This document shows, piece by piece, positions 28,522-37,655 of a stretch of DNA of 64,000 nt. The DNA is taken from contig NZ_CP115468.1 in the NCBI RefSeq assembly GCF_028462125.1, forward strand, positions 1,714,097 through 1,778,096. The letters run 5' to 3'. The DNA comes from Leptospira sp. GIMC2001. GTDB lineage: Bacteria > Spirochaetota > Leptospiria > Leptospirales > Leptospiraceae. The notes beneath the pieces are model-generated. The model was given only the letters and a program-made list of their open reading frames with translations. It ran no database searches and was not told the origin of the DNA. How positions within the stretch are numbered: position 1 is the first letter of the stretch; every line of letters starts with the position of its first letter. The position numbers were made by a program, and so were the translations under genes.

Positions 28522-29899
28522 GAGCTAGACTCAAAAACCGTTAGGAATTGAAAAAAGCGGAACCCGTCCATAATATAGTTTTGGACAACAAAATCATAAA
28601 GGGGTTCCACCAATGAAAAATAAAAACACAACCACATCGAATAGTCAATCGAATATTGATAGTTTTCGATCTTTTTTAAAATCAAACATAGAAACTGAAA
28701 TCCGAAAAAAATCCTTAGAATTTATCCAAGAGATCATGGAAGAGGAAATCGAAGCCCTATGCGGAAAAAGATTTAGCCGTAAAGTAGAAGAAAGTCTAGC
28801 ATATCGTGCAGGTTCAGAGAATGTTTTTGTTCCAATATTGGGTCAGAAACATAAAATCAAAAAACCAAGAGTCAGAAAATCTGGACAAGAAGTTTTACTA
28901 GAAAGCTATGCAAATTTAAAATCCGAAGCAGATCTTGGAGAAATTGTTTTCAAACTGATGGTATCTGGTCTAACGACACGGCGATTTAGAGAATGCTTGA
29001 AAGATGTATCTGAGCAACTTGGAGTTTCAAAATCAAAGATATCCAGAGAATTTGTAAATGCTTCTAGAGCACATTTTAACAAACTGAATACGAGAAAATT
29101 TCCAGGCAAAGAATTCTTTTCCATTTTCATTGATGGTATTCATGTAGCGGATGAAGTGATAGTAGTTGTATTAGGTGTAGATAAAGAAGGACACAAGCAT
29201 TTTTTGTCGGTGGTACAAGGCTCAAGTGAACATTCTGAAATAGTATTATCTGCTTTAAGGAAACTACAAGATCGTGAAATTTCACTTACTGAACGGGTTT
29301 TGGTTGTCTCAGATGGTTCAAAAGGAATTGAGAAAGGCATTAAGCAATACTTTGGTGAAAACTATGATCACCAAAGGTGTATTTTACATAAAATGAGAAA
29401 TATAAAAGCGTGCTTGCCCAAAGAATATCATGATGAATTTCAAATTGAATATAAAGCAATTTTCAATTTGAATGAATACTCGAAGGCTAAAGAATCTTTG
29501 AAAGCAATGGAACATTGGTTAGGGAATATCAGTGAAACAGCTAAGATGAGTCTGTTAGAAGGTCAAGACAATCTATTGACTTGTCATAGAATCCAATTAC
29601 CAATCGAAATTCGAAAAACATTTCAATCAACGAATCCCATTGATTCAGCCTTTTCACATCCAAGATTTCAAATGAACCGAGTAAAAAGGTGGCGTAAAAA
29701 TCGAGACATGACAACACGATGGACAGCAGCTCTCCTATATGCACAAGAGCTTCATTTCAGAAAAGTAAAAGGATACAAAGAAATAGAAAAATTTCTATCC
29801 AATTATTTAGCCAATAAAAAAGTAATTGAAGAAAACTTTACAGAGATGAATATATCTTTATCCGCCTAATTGATTTCTAACGGTTTTTGGGACAATCTC
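28522..29899 (+). mobile_element. IS256-family insertion sequence, copy 3
   Basis: 1378 bp; 9-bp duplication TGTTATAGA at 28513-28521 and 29900-29908. Confidence 0.95.
28613..29869 (+). CDS. IS256-family transposase (copy 3)
   Basis: 418 aa, same protein as the 15789-17045 product. Confidence 0.95.
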   Translation: MKNKNTTTSNSQSNIDSFRSFLKSNIETEIRKKSLEFIQEIMEEEIEALCGKRFSRKVEESLAYRAGSENVFVPILGQKHKIKKPRVRKSGQEVLLESYANLKSEADLGEIVFKLMVSGLTTRRFRECLKDVSEQLGVSKSKISREFVNASRAHFNKLNTRKFPGKEFFSIFIDGIHVADEVIVVVLGVDKEGHKHFLSVVQGSSEHSEIVLSALRKLQDREISLTERVLVVSDGSKGIEKGIKQYFGENYDHQRCILHKMRNIKACLPKEYHDEFQIEYKAIFNLNEYSKAKESLKAMEHWLGNISETAKMSLLEGQDNLLTCHRIQLPIEIRKTFQSTNPIDSAFSHPRFQMNRVKRWRKNRDMTTRWTAALLYAQELHFRKVKGYKEIEKFLSNYLANKKVIEENFTEMNISLSA

Positions 29900-30151
29900 T
29901 GTTATAGATCCTAACTTATTAGATGTAATATTTGGCTCTTCACGAAGTCTTAGATTTCCACCTCCAGTATCAACAATTCTCTGGTCTGATAATTTTACAT
30001 TATTTACATTAACAGGATTAGAATAAATATTCATACTCCAAATAATCATGGAAACTAGACTTAATTCTATTATTTTATTCTTCATTTGCTTTTCCTCTAA
30101 TCGATTTAATTTAATATTTTAAATATATATTTTTAAAAAAAGTATCTTATT

Positions 30152-30339
30152 ACGGATAACGAAGAGCGTGCTCGCCGTTCGGGATAGCTGAGTCTCCAAA
30201 GGACAAGTTAACTTTTCCACGAGATTGTGACGAAATGTAGCGAAGTATATGCAATCGCAGCGCAACCCGAATGATGCCGAAGTTCTTCTTGACAGAAATC
30301 TAAGGAGCAAGGGTGTTTCCGCGAGCGCGGTGTTATTCG
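30152..30339 (-). repeat. Array site 10 (class A)
   Basis: Left core GGATAACGAAGAGCG, right core GGTGTTATTCG. Arms and both central hairpins present, with GATTGTGACGAAATG variation in the second hairpin. Confidence 0.85.
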
Positions 30340-30361
30340 AAGTAAGTATGAGATCAAAAAT

Positions 30362-30916
30362 TCATTTTAATGTAATTCTTGCCCCGGGCATTCCTTTCAT
30401 CCAATCTAAAATATCTCTTTCATTTAATGTAATTTTGGAAATGTGAATTTCAATGCAATGCGTTTTTTTATCAGAAGAAACCAAATATGCATTTAATTGA
30501 AATACGTCCGAGATTTTGTTTGCAAAAAAAATTCCGAAGGTATTGTTATCTATTCCTTTTATAGCTGAAAATTTTCCTTTTTCTAACTTATACCTAGAAA
30601 TTATAGAACCGAAAATAGCCGATGCACACTCTTCAGCATCCATCCCATTATCTGATGTTGGAGTACTTATGCTCAAATTTACATTGCCTGCATTACCCAT
30701 ATATCTTAAATGCGGTTTTGATTCAGCTAAAGGATGTCTTGTTAGACCGAATTGTTGAATTTCAGGTATGTTAATTATTGTATTTGGATTTTCCAAAATA
30801 AAATTGAAACCATCTTTTACAGGATTTGATTGGGTCTCGATTTGTTTTTTAACATTCTGTTGGCATGTCACTAATAAAGCTGCAAGCAATATAGTTTCGG
30901 TAATTCTTTTTTTCAT
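30362..30916 (-). CDS. Lipoprotein-like secreted protein
   Basis: 184 aa. The hydrophobic start MKKRITETILLAALLVTC ends in a lipobox-like VTC. Mature part unrecognised, with AEECASAIFGSIISRY in the middle. Cassette ends match (ATTTCGATTAAC against ACTTCGAATAAC). Confidence 0.65.
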   Translation of the reverse strand: MKKRITETILLAALLVTCQQNVKKQIETQSNPVKDGFNFILENPNTIINIPEIQQFGLTRHPLAESKPHLRYMGNAGNVNLSISTPTSDNGMDAEECASAIFGSIISRYKLEKGKFSAIKGIDNNTFGIFFANKISDVFQLNAYLVSSDKKTHCIEIHISKITLNERDILDWMKGMPGARITLK

Positions 30917-30946
30917 TCTGTTCTCCTAAATTCAATTTAAACATTT

Positions 30947-31127
30947 CGATTAACAAGGAGCGTGCTCGCCGTTCGGGTTAGCATAGTTTCGCCATGACAT
31001 TAGCGTTGGAACGAGATTGCCTGAGCGTATGCGAAGAAAGTAATCCTAGTGAAACCAGAATGGGTTTAAAGCTCCGCTACATTAAGGTAAAAGGAGCGAA
31101 GACGTTTCCGAGCACGCGAAGTTATGC
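30947..31127 (-). repeat. Array site 11 (class A)
   Basis: Left core CGATTAACAAGGAGCG, right core CGAAGTTATGCG. First hairpin altered (GTTTCGCCATGAC). Ends the SIR2-STAND cassette. Confidence 0.85.
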
Positions 31128-31135
31128 GCCGTTAT

Positions 31136-33613
31136 TCATATATTGCACATAAGAATACTTCTTTGTAATTCTTCATTAAGTTCCTTCAATAGGCTGTCTG
31201 ATGGAAATTCTCTCAATCCATCATGAACTACTTCTTTTAATGAGATTAAGAATACCTTTTTATCATTTTTAATCGATATTTTTTGGTTAGCCCACTGTAA
31301 TCCAAGGTTTCCTATAATGTGATATGGCTTAGGATCGGTTTCTTTTCTTGAAGGTAACATGTCTTTTAGATTATCAATAATGTCTATAAAAATATCTCTT
31401 GAGTCATCACTATAAGGTTTTACTAATTCCGTTTTGAGTTCTATATGATATTTTGTTATCAAAATTAGAGGATCTAATGGAGAAAGAGCCAATGCAGATT
31501 CAATATGATTTTTTGCAAATGGTAACTCTCCAATTTCAATTTCAACAGCGGCTCGTTGAAGCCAATAGTGAGGATTTTCAGAATACAATTTTGATATGTT
31601 TTCATACATATCATTTATTTTAGTAATATTTTTAAATGTAATTTCAATTAATCGATCGTGTCCTAAACATATTCTAGCAAGACTTTTTATCCTTTTATTG
31701 CGAGACATCTTTGAATCAATTGCGACAATTGCTGCCATTCTAGCTATTGATTCAAAATAGTAAGGTGCATCGCCTTCTTCAATAACTTTTTCAAACACAT
31801 GTCGAGCTATTACTCTATGTCGCAGACTAAAATATCCAGTATTTGTTTTAAAAATAAGTCCTCTAGATTCTAGTTTTTTTAATGAATTTAAATACTCTAA
31901 ATTTTTTTCGTCGCAAGCAATTGACAATTCAGAAGAGGAAAGTTTAGAATCATAGTTTTGAGCAATTGAAAGAATTCCATAAATTTTTCGATTAATACCA
32001 TCTAATTCAGAATACTCATTTTTAATTAATTCTGTTAAATCTTTTCCAGAAGTCGCTTCTATTAATGAAACAATAAGTTGTCTATCATTTCTTTGTTTGC
32101 TTTTTATTATTTCTATTTGGTCGGATAAATTTTTACCTTTTAAAGCACCCAACATTTGTTCCGATTCTAGTAATTTAAGTAAATCTAATATTTCTTCATC
32201 ATTTAATTTTTGGCAAAATACTTCACATAGAGGAGCTTGTAAATTTTCTTTAAATTTTAAAACCTTATCCACTCTACTTGATCTGCAAGCGAGAATTATA
32301 TATTTAACTTTATTTAACTTTATAACTTCATTCAATAAAGGAATTAGTTTTTCTTTGTAAATATGTACATCATCAATTATTAATATTTCTATTTTTTCAG
32401 TTGCAGATACAATATTTTTTAATCTTGAATAAAAAAAATCTTTATCGGGATCTATGAAACCAACATTTATTCCTTCATTTGATAGCTTATATGCTAAACG
32501 CATTAATATTGCAGTTTTCCCATCGCCAGCGTTTCCACTTAGAATAAATATTTTATTAGTTTTATATTCTAAATCTGGATTTACAATACCATTTATTACT
32601 TCTTGATATAATTCTATTTCAATTTTTCTTTCTATAGTTCTGGAAGATGTAATATCATCCCATATCGGTCTGAATCCAAGTAAAATATGTCTTCTTTTTT
32701 CGCCTTTATTTTTCTTTAAAATAAGATCTTGAACTAAAGGGACTGTAACTTCCTTCTTTAATTCTATTAGTCGATTCCTTTTTCTACTTGCCACCTCAAT
32801 ATAAGTTTTCTCTAATTTTGATAGAATTTTATTTGAAAACTCCTCACCAGTCATTGGGATATGTGTTATATTAAGAGCTTCTAAAGATATTTTTTTAGCA
32901 TATTGAATTGAAGGAGTTACAAGGTATGATTCTGGTCTACTTTCTTTTAATTCTCTAGTCTTTTTACTCCTAATAGATACATGCTTCCATAAAATTTCTT
33001 CATCCAATTCACTTCCTATAAACACAACCATATTTTCATTTAATTCTGTCGCGAAAATGTCATAAAAAGGATGCCCTTTTCCTTGATGAGTAGCGTAATC
33101 GTCTTGTGAAAATATAACATCTGAAGGCGCATCACTATACGTTCCATTTAAATGAACAACATCCAATGTATTATATGAAGTTTTGTTTTTATCGTATCTT
33201 GTACCAGATATTGGATTAATCCTAATCAAAGGATTGAATTTTCTTTCTAATACCTCAAAAAGATCATCTATATTTAGTGTGTAAATCTTATGCCATGGAA
33301 ATTCGATATATCTTTTATAATAATCCTTTATACTCTTAGAATCTACAGAAAATCTTTTATTTAAAAACATAGCTAGCTCATTAGGTTTTTTGACTTGCAA
33401 TATATTAAATATATCTCTAAGAGTGGAATTATCAAATTTTTCACGAAAAATTGAGGGAAATAAGTTCCATAATTCCTCTGCTAATTCTTTACCTAAAGGC
33501 AAATTCTTAGAATCCTGGTCAGTCACATCTTTTGAAAGTCCTGCACCACAGAATAATATAATTCCGCTTTCTAACCGATTTTCAATTTTCCTTAATATTT
33601 CGCTATAATTCAT
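31136..33613 (-). CDS. SIR2-STAND NTPase, probable anti-phage NADase
   Basis: 825 aa. N-terminal SIR2 domain: GAGLS (23-27), N114 and D115 in LNIDDL, H154 in VVHLNG and FIGSELDEE (199-206). Then a STAND/P-loop ATPase: Walker A GNAGDGKT (360-367) and Walker B LIIDDVH (411-417). The C-terminal third is helical, repeat-like (YSENPHYWLQRAAVEIEIGE), probably the sensor. In Avs-type and related systems the sensor binds a phage protein, the ATPase oligomerises and SIR2 depletes NAD+. All key residues are present, so it should be functional. It is the only gene of its cassette. Confidence 0.85.
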   Translation of the reverse strand: MNYSEILRKIENRLESGIILFCGAGLSKDVTDQDSKNLPLGKELAEELWNLFPSIFREKFDNSTLRDIFNILQVKKPNELAMFLNKRFSVDSKSIKDYYKRYIEFPWHKIYTLNIDDLFEVLERKFNPLIRINPISGTRYDKNKTSYNTLDVVHLNGTYSDAPSDVIFSQDDYATHQGKGHPFYDIFATELNENMVVFIGSELDEEILWKHVSIRSKKTRELKESRPESYLVTPSIQYAKKISLEALNITHIPMTGEEFSNKILSKLEKTYIEVASRKRNRLIELKKEVTVPLVQDLILKKNKGEKRRHILLGFRPIWDDITSSRTIERKIEIELYQEVINGIVNPDLEYKTNKIFILSGNAGDGKTAILMRLAYKLSNEGINVGFIDPDKDFFYSRLKNIVSATEKIEILIIDDVHIYKEKLIPLLNEVIKLNKVKYIILACRSSRVDKVLKFKENLQAPLCEVFCQKLNDEEILDLLKLLESEQMLGALKGKNLSDQIEIIKSKQRNDRQLIVSLIEATSGKDLTELIKNEYSELDGINRKIYGILSIAQNYDSKLSSSELSIACDEKNLEYLNSLKKLESRGLIFKTNTGYFSLRHRVIARHVFEKVIEEGDAPYYFESIARMAAIVAIDSKMSRNKRIKSLARICLGHDRLIEITFKNITKINDMYENISKLYSENPHYWLQRAAVEIEIGELPFAKNHIESALALSPLDPLILITKYHIELKTELVKPYSDDSRDIFIDIIDNLKDMLPSRKETDPKPYHIIGNLGLQWANQKISIKNDKKVFLISLKEVVHDGLREFPSDSLLKELNEELQRSILMCNI

Positions 33614-33725
33614 ATAATCTCTCGCTTTAACAAAAATAAATATTTTCCTTTTAAACTATCTAATAGTTAAATAAATACATTTTATTAGATTTTAATAATA
33701 AATTAAATAAGATTATTTAATTTCG

Positions 33726-33878
33726 GCGAATAACGAGGAGCGTGCTCGCCGTTCGGGATAGCTGAGTCTCCGAAGGAGACGTTGGTACGAGATTGAATGA
33801 GCGAAAGCGATGAAGGAATCGCAGTGACACTAGAATGGTTTGAAGCTCCTCTTCAATCAGGGTAGGGGAGTTAAACGC
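33726..33878 (-). repeat. Array site 12 (class A, right arm shortened)
   Basis: Left core GCGAATAACGAGGAGCG; the right side runs from CTCCTCTTCAATCAGGG straight to GGGGAGTTAAACG, so the L-arm GAGCACG is missing. Confidence 0.8.
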
Positions 33879-33887
33879 CGTATTTTT

Positions 33888-34628
33888 CTAGATAGTATTT
33901 AGACCTTCAATCCAAAAGTAACCCTTATTTGTTTTGTAATATGGATCTATATCATTCCTAAGTAAATATTCTTCGGTTTTAATTATGCTAACCCTACAGA
34001 TATTTTTTAGAAACGTTTCTGGATAAGAGAGATGCCAGTATCCTTCCACTAAATCTGGCTCAACCTGATATTCAAGGTGGCTTAAGTAATGTGGTATTTC
34101 TTGTTTCTTTATTCTGGTATTGTCTGAACCAAGGGGCTTCATTTCGTGAATTAAAGAATTTCTATACGTATAAAATAAATTTAGGTGCTGAAATTGATAA
34201 ATCGATTTTTTACTTTTTTTATCAAATATATCATTTATGATTGTTGAATTAAATTTAAGAATGTCATTATATAAAATATCAATTTCGTCTATGCTATAAA
34301 CCCAGCCAGTCTTCATTGCCTTATATTTTTCGATAATAAAGTTTTTCAATTCAAAATATTGGGGTTCTGGAAGAAGTTTAAAAAATGCAAAAAGGTGCGG
34401 AAGACTAAAAAGTTGTCCATTTTTCCAATCAACTATTATTTCCAAAAAATTCAATATTCGCTCCCTGTTACCGTCACTTGGATAGATGGATTTAGACAAT
34501 GAATCGATTATAGTAAAATACAAAATTTTTTTAAAATCACTTTGCTCTCTATTTAATGACACAACATCATAAAAATGTTTCCGAAAATAATCAATATAGA
34601 TTTTTACATTTGCCTCATTCATTCGCAT
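33888..34628 (-). CDS. Putative HEPN-like protein
   Basis: 246 aa, strongly helical. RNSLIHEM near residue 155 fits the R-x4-H motif of HEPN ribonucleases, which are common effectors of abortive infection and toxin-antitoxin systems. No partner gene is in the cassette. The family was not recognised otherwise, so the HEPN call is tentative. Confidence 0.45.
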   Translation of the reverse strand: MRMNEANVKIYIDYFRKHFYDVVSLNREQSDFKKILYFTIIDSLSKSIYPSDGNRERILNFLEIIVDWKNGQLFSLPHLFAFFKLLPEPQYFELKNFIIEKYKAMKTGWVYSIDEIDILYNDILKFNSTIINDIFDKKSKKSIYQFQHLNLFYTYRNSLIHEMKPLGSDNTRIKKQEIPHYLSHLEYQVEPDLVEGYWHLSYPETFLKNICRVSIIKTEEYLLRNDIDPYYKTNKGYFWIEGLNTI

Positions 34629-34650
34629 TCCTTAAGTAAGTTTAAATATG

Positions 34651-34834
34651 GCGTATAACGAGGATCGTGCTCGCAGATGTCGATAGCTGAGTCCACGAAG
34701 GAGACGTTAGCGTTGGTGCGAGAATGCCTGAGCGTAAGCGAAGAAACAATCGCAGTAGCTCTCGAATGGGTCTGATGCTTCTCTTTAATCAGGGCAGGGG
34801 AGGGAAGACGGTTCGGAGCACGCCGAGTTATGTG
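34651..34834 (-). repeat. Array site 13 (class A)
   Basis: Left core GCGTATAACGAGGATCG, right core CCGAGTTATG. The TTCGGG arm is altered (AGATGTCG). Confidence 0.85.
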
Positions 34835-34877
34835 AAGGGCATTTCCTATAAAACTTTCCTTATTTATTTACGCCTTT

Positions 34878-35483
34878 CTATTGTTCACTTGATTCTAAAA
34901 TTAAATGATACATTCTTTCAACATGTGCATATGCGAAATCTGACATGTTTACAGGATAGCTTTTCTTGATCAAGAATCGATGATCAGTAATGATGCTAAT
35001 TAAAGTATTTAATATAATTGTTAAATTATCATATGTTTCTGGAAAATCATGAAGCAATTTTCCCTGTAAATTGAAATATTCATTGTCTGAATGAGCGAAA
35101 TATTTATCTCTTTGGTGAAGGATGTTGGTAATTTCTCTTTGAATTTTTGTTAAGATTTTTTCATGATTTTCTATTAACTCGATTGTTAAATCTGGATACT
35201 TTTTTGAAATTTCACTTTTATTTTCTGAAATGAATTTCATGAACATTTGAATTGTATTTTTTGATCTTTTTCCTTCTATTAGTTTAGAAATAGAAATTAC
35301 ACAATCTACATGTAATGATTCTGTAATAAATGGAAAAATTGGTGAAATATTCGCCAATTCTTTGAAATTATTTTTAAGCTTTTCTTCGAATCCTTTGAAA
35401 ATAGCTAGTTTCAAGGAGATCTTTGAGAATAGAATATTGGAGTAGATTTCAATTGAATCAATGTATTGTTCTATAGTAGTCAT
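34878..35483 (-). CDS. AbiU2-like HEPN domain protein
   Basis: 201 aa, all helical. RDKYFAHSD near residue 130 matches the R-x5-H signature of the AbiU2/HEPN families, with an HVDCVISISKL segment upstream as usual. Predicted role is RNA cleavage in an abortive response. Next to the other HEPN-like cassette, but a separate unit with its own matching ends. Confidence 0.6.
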   Translation of the reverse strand: MTTIEQYIDSIEIYSNILFSKISLKLAIFKGFEEKLKNNFKELANISPIFPFITESLHVDCVISISKLIEGKRSKNTIQMFMKFISENKSEISKKYPDLTIELIENHEKILTKIQREITNILHQRDKYFAHSDNEYFNLQGKLLHDFPETYDNLTIILNTLISIITDHRFLIKKSYPVNMSDFAYAHVERMYHLILESSEQ

Positions 35484-35513
35484 AATTTATTTATAAACTC
35501 AGTTTATGCCTTT

Positions 35514-35693
35514 TGCATAATGAGGAGCATGCTCGCCGTTCAGGGAAGCCGAGTCTCATAGAGATGTTGGCTCTAGCACGAGATTGCGTTAGCAAAGCGA
35601 AGAAGTAATCGAAGTCACACCCGAATGTCTCTGAAGCTCCTCTTCACCCAAGGCAAAGGAGCGAAGACGTTTCCGAGCACGCGGAGTTATATA
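35514..35693 (-). repeat. Array site 14 (class A)
   Basis: Left core GCATAATGAGGAGCATG (TAAC mutated to TAAT), right core GGAGTTATATACC. Ends the Septu-like cassette. Confidence 0.85.
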
Positions 35694-35977
35694 CCTTAGG
35701 ATATTACAATTTTCTTTCAATAGTGTTTATTAAATTAAAAATTATAGATCTAATATTACTTTGTTTACTATAGAATTTCTTAGCATTCTCCTCTGCTAGT
35801 GTTAACCTACTTAGCTCACATATTCTTATTGTGTCGAGTCCTTTTGAGGTTTTGCTTGTGTAAATTATACTTCCTTTAATATTTATATGATCAGAATACT
35901 TATCGAAATATGGATGAACTATTGTATAATCACTCGAAGTTCGATTAAAGAATCTATTGATTTTTATATTCAAAACA

Positions 35978-37355
35978 GAGCTAGACTCAAAAACCGTTAG
36001 GAATTGAAAAAAGCGGAACCCGTCCATAATATAGTTTTGGACAACAAAATCATAAAGGGGTTCCACCAATGAAAAATAAAAACACAACCACATCGAATAG
36101 TCAATCGAATATTGATAGTTTTCGATCTTTTTTAAAATCAAACATAGAAACTGAAATCCGAAAAAAATCCTTAGAATTTATCCAAGAGATCATGGAAGAG
36201 GAAATCGAAGCCCTATGCGGAAAAAGATTTAGCCGTAAAGTAGAAGAAAGTCTAGCATATCGTGCAGGTTCAGAGAATGTTTTTGTTCCAATATTGGGTC
36301 AGAAACATAAAATCAAAAAACCAAGAGTCAGAAAATCTGGACAAGAAGTTTTACTAGAAAGCTATGCAAATTTAAAATCCGAAGCAGATCTTGGAGAAAT
36401 TGTTTTCAAACTGATGGTATCTGGTCTAACGACACGGCGATTTAGAGAATGCTTGAAAGATGTATCTGAGCAACTTGGAGTTTCAAAATCAAAGATATCC
36501 AGAGAATTTGTAAATGCTTCTAGAGCACATTTTAACAAACTGAATACGAGAAAATTTCCAGGCAAAGAATTCTTTTCCATTTTCATTGATGGTATTCATG
36601 TAGCGGATGAAGTGATAGTAGTTGTATTAGGTGTAGATAAAGAAGGACACAAGCATTTTTTGTCGGTGGTACAAGGCTCAAGTGAACATTCTGAAATAGT
36701 ATTATCTGCTTTAAGGAAACTACAAGATCGTGAAATTTCACTTACTGAACGGGTTTTGGTTGTCTCAGATGGTTCAAAAGGAATTGAGAAAGGCATTAAG
36801 CAATACTTTGGTGAAAACTATGATCACCAAAGGTGTATTTTACATAAAATGAGAAATATAAAAGCGTGCTTGCCCAAAGAATATCATGATGAATTTCAAA
36901 TTGAATATAAAGCAATTTTCAATTTGAATGAATACTCGAAGGCTAAAGAATCTTTGAAAGCAATGGAACATTGGTTAGGGAATATCAGTGAAACAGCTAA
37001 GATGAGTCTGTTAGAAGGTCAAGACAATCTATTGACTTGTCATAGAATCCAATTACCAATCGAAATTCGAAAAACATTTCAATCAACGAATCCCATTGAT
37101 TCAGCCTTTTCACATCCAAGATTTCAAATGAACCGAGTAAAAAGGTGGCGTAAAAATCGAGACATGACAACACGATGGACAGCAGCTCTCCTATATGCAC
37201 AAGAGCTTCATTTCAGAAAAGTAAAAGGATACAAAGAAATAGAAAAATTTCTATCCAATTATTTAGCCAATAAAAAAGTAATTGAAGAAAACTTTACAGA
37301 GATGAATATATCTTTATCCGCCTAATTGATTTCTAACGGTTTTTGGGACAATCTC
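35978..37355 (+). mobile_element. IS256-family insertion sequence, copy 4
   Basis: 1378 bp; 9-bp duplication TTCAAAACA at 35969-35977 and 37356-37364. Confidence 0.95.
36069..37325 (+). CDS. IS256-family transposase (copy 4)
   Basis: 418 aa, same protein as the 15789-17045 product. Confidence 0.95.
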   Translation: MKNKNTTTSNSQSNIDSFRSFLKSNIETEIRKKSLEFIQEIMEEEIEALCGKRFSRKVEESLAYRAGSENVFVPILGQKHKIKKPRVRKSGQEVLLESYANLKSEADLGEIVFKLMVSGLTTRRFRECLKDVSEQLGVSKSKISREFVNASRAHFNKLNTRKFPGKEFFSIFIDGIHVADEVIVVVLGVDKEGHKHFLSVVQGSSEHSEIVLSALRKLQDREISLTERVLVVSDGSKGIEKGIKQYFGENYDHQRCILHKMRNIKACLPKEYHDEFQIEYKAIFNLNEYSKAKESLKAMEHWLGNISETAKMSLLEGQDNLLTCHRIQLPIEIRKTFQSTNPIDSAFSHPRFQMNRVKRWRKNRDMTTRWTAALLYAQELHFRKVKGYKEIEKFLSNYLANKKVIEENFTEMNISLSA

Positions 37356-37655
37356 TTCAAAACATTTTTGGTTGATTTTGATGAGTTACAGCCCGGACAA
37401 CAGAGAGCAAGATTCTTTGAAATGAATGTAAAGTTTTTCTCTTTGGATTTGGCAATTATATGTTCAATTTCTGTCTGGCGTATATCAAATCCTAGCTTAG
37501 AACGACAATAGCAGCACTGATTATTTTGCTCTTTTCTTAGGTGATTTTTTATCTTCTCTTTCAAATTAGAAAATATTCCTTTATCCCAATCCTTATAGTC
37601 AAAATAATTTAGCCTAATCAATAGATTATCGTTTTTTAATTTTTTATATGGTCGA

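Larger units (their letters stand above)
27982..30085 (-). pseudogene. Secreted SH3-domain protein split by IS256-family copy 3
   Basis: The N-terminal piece (30085 to 29900) has a signal peptide (MKNKIIELSLVSMIIWSMNIYS) and the first SH3 half (GNLRLREEPNITSNKLGSI). The C-terminal piece (28521 to 27982) continues with RWAYIEYNSMLGWVFEPFL, the second SH3 half. Rejoined length is about 236 aa. IS copy 3 lies between, with duplication TGTTATAGA. Related to the SH3 proteins at 26299, 40255, 53308 and 59009. Confidence 0.85.

Noticed and set aside
29858..30085. Short 75-aa secreted protein as a real separate gene
   Set aside because: It is the 5' part of an SH3 gene cut by IS copy 3; its last residues come from the IS end.
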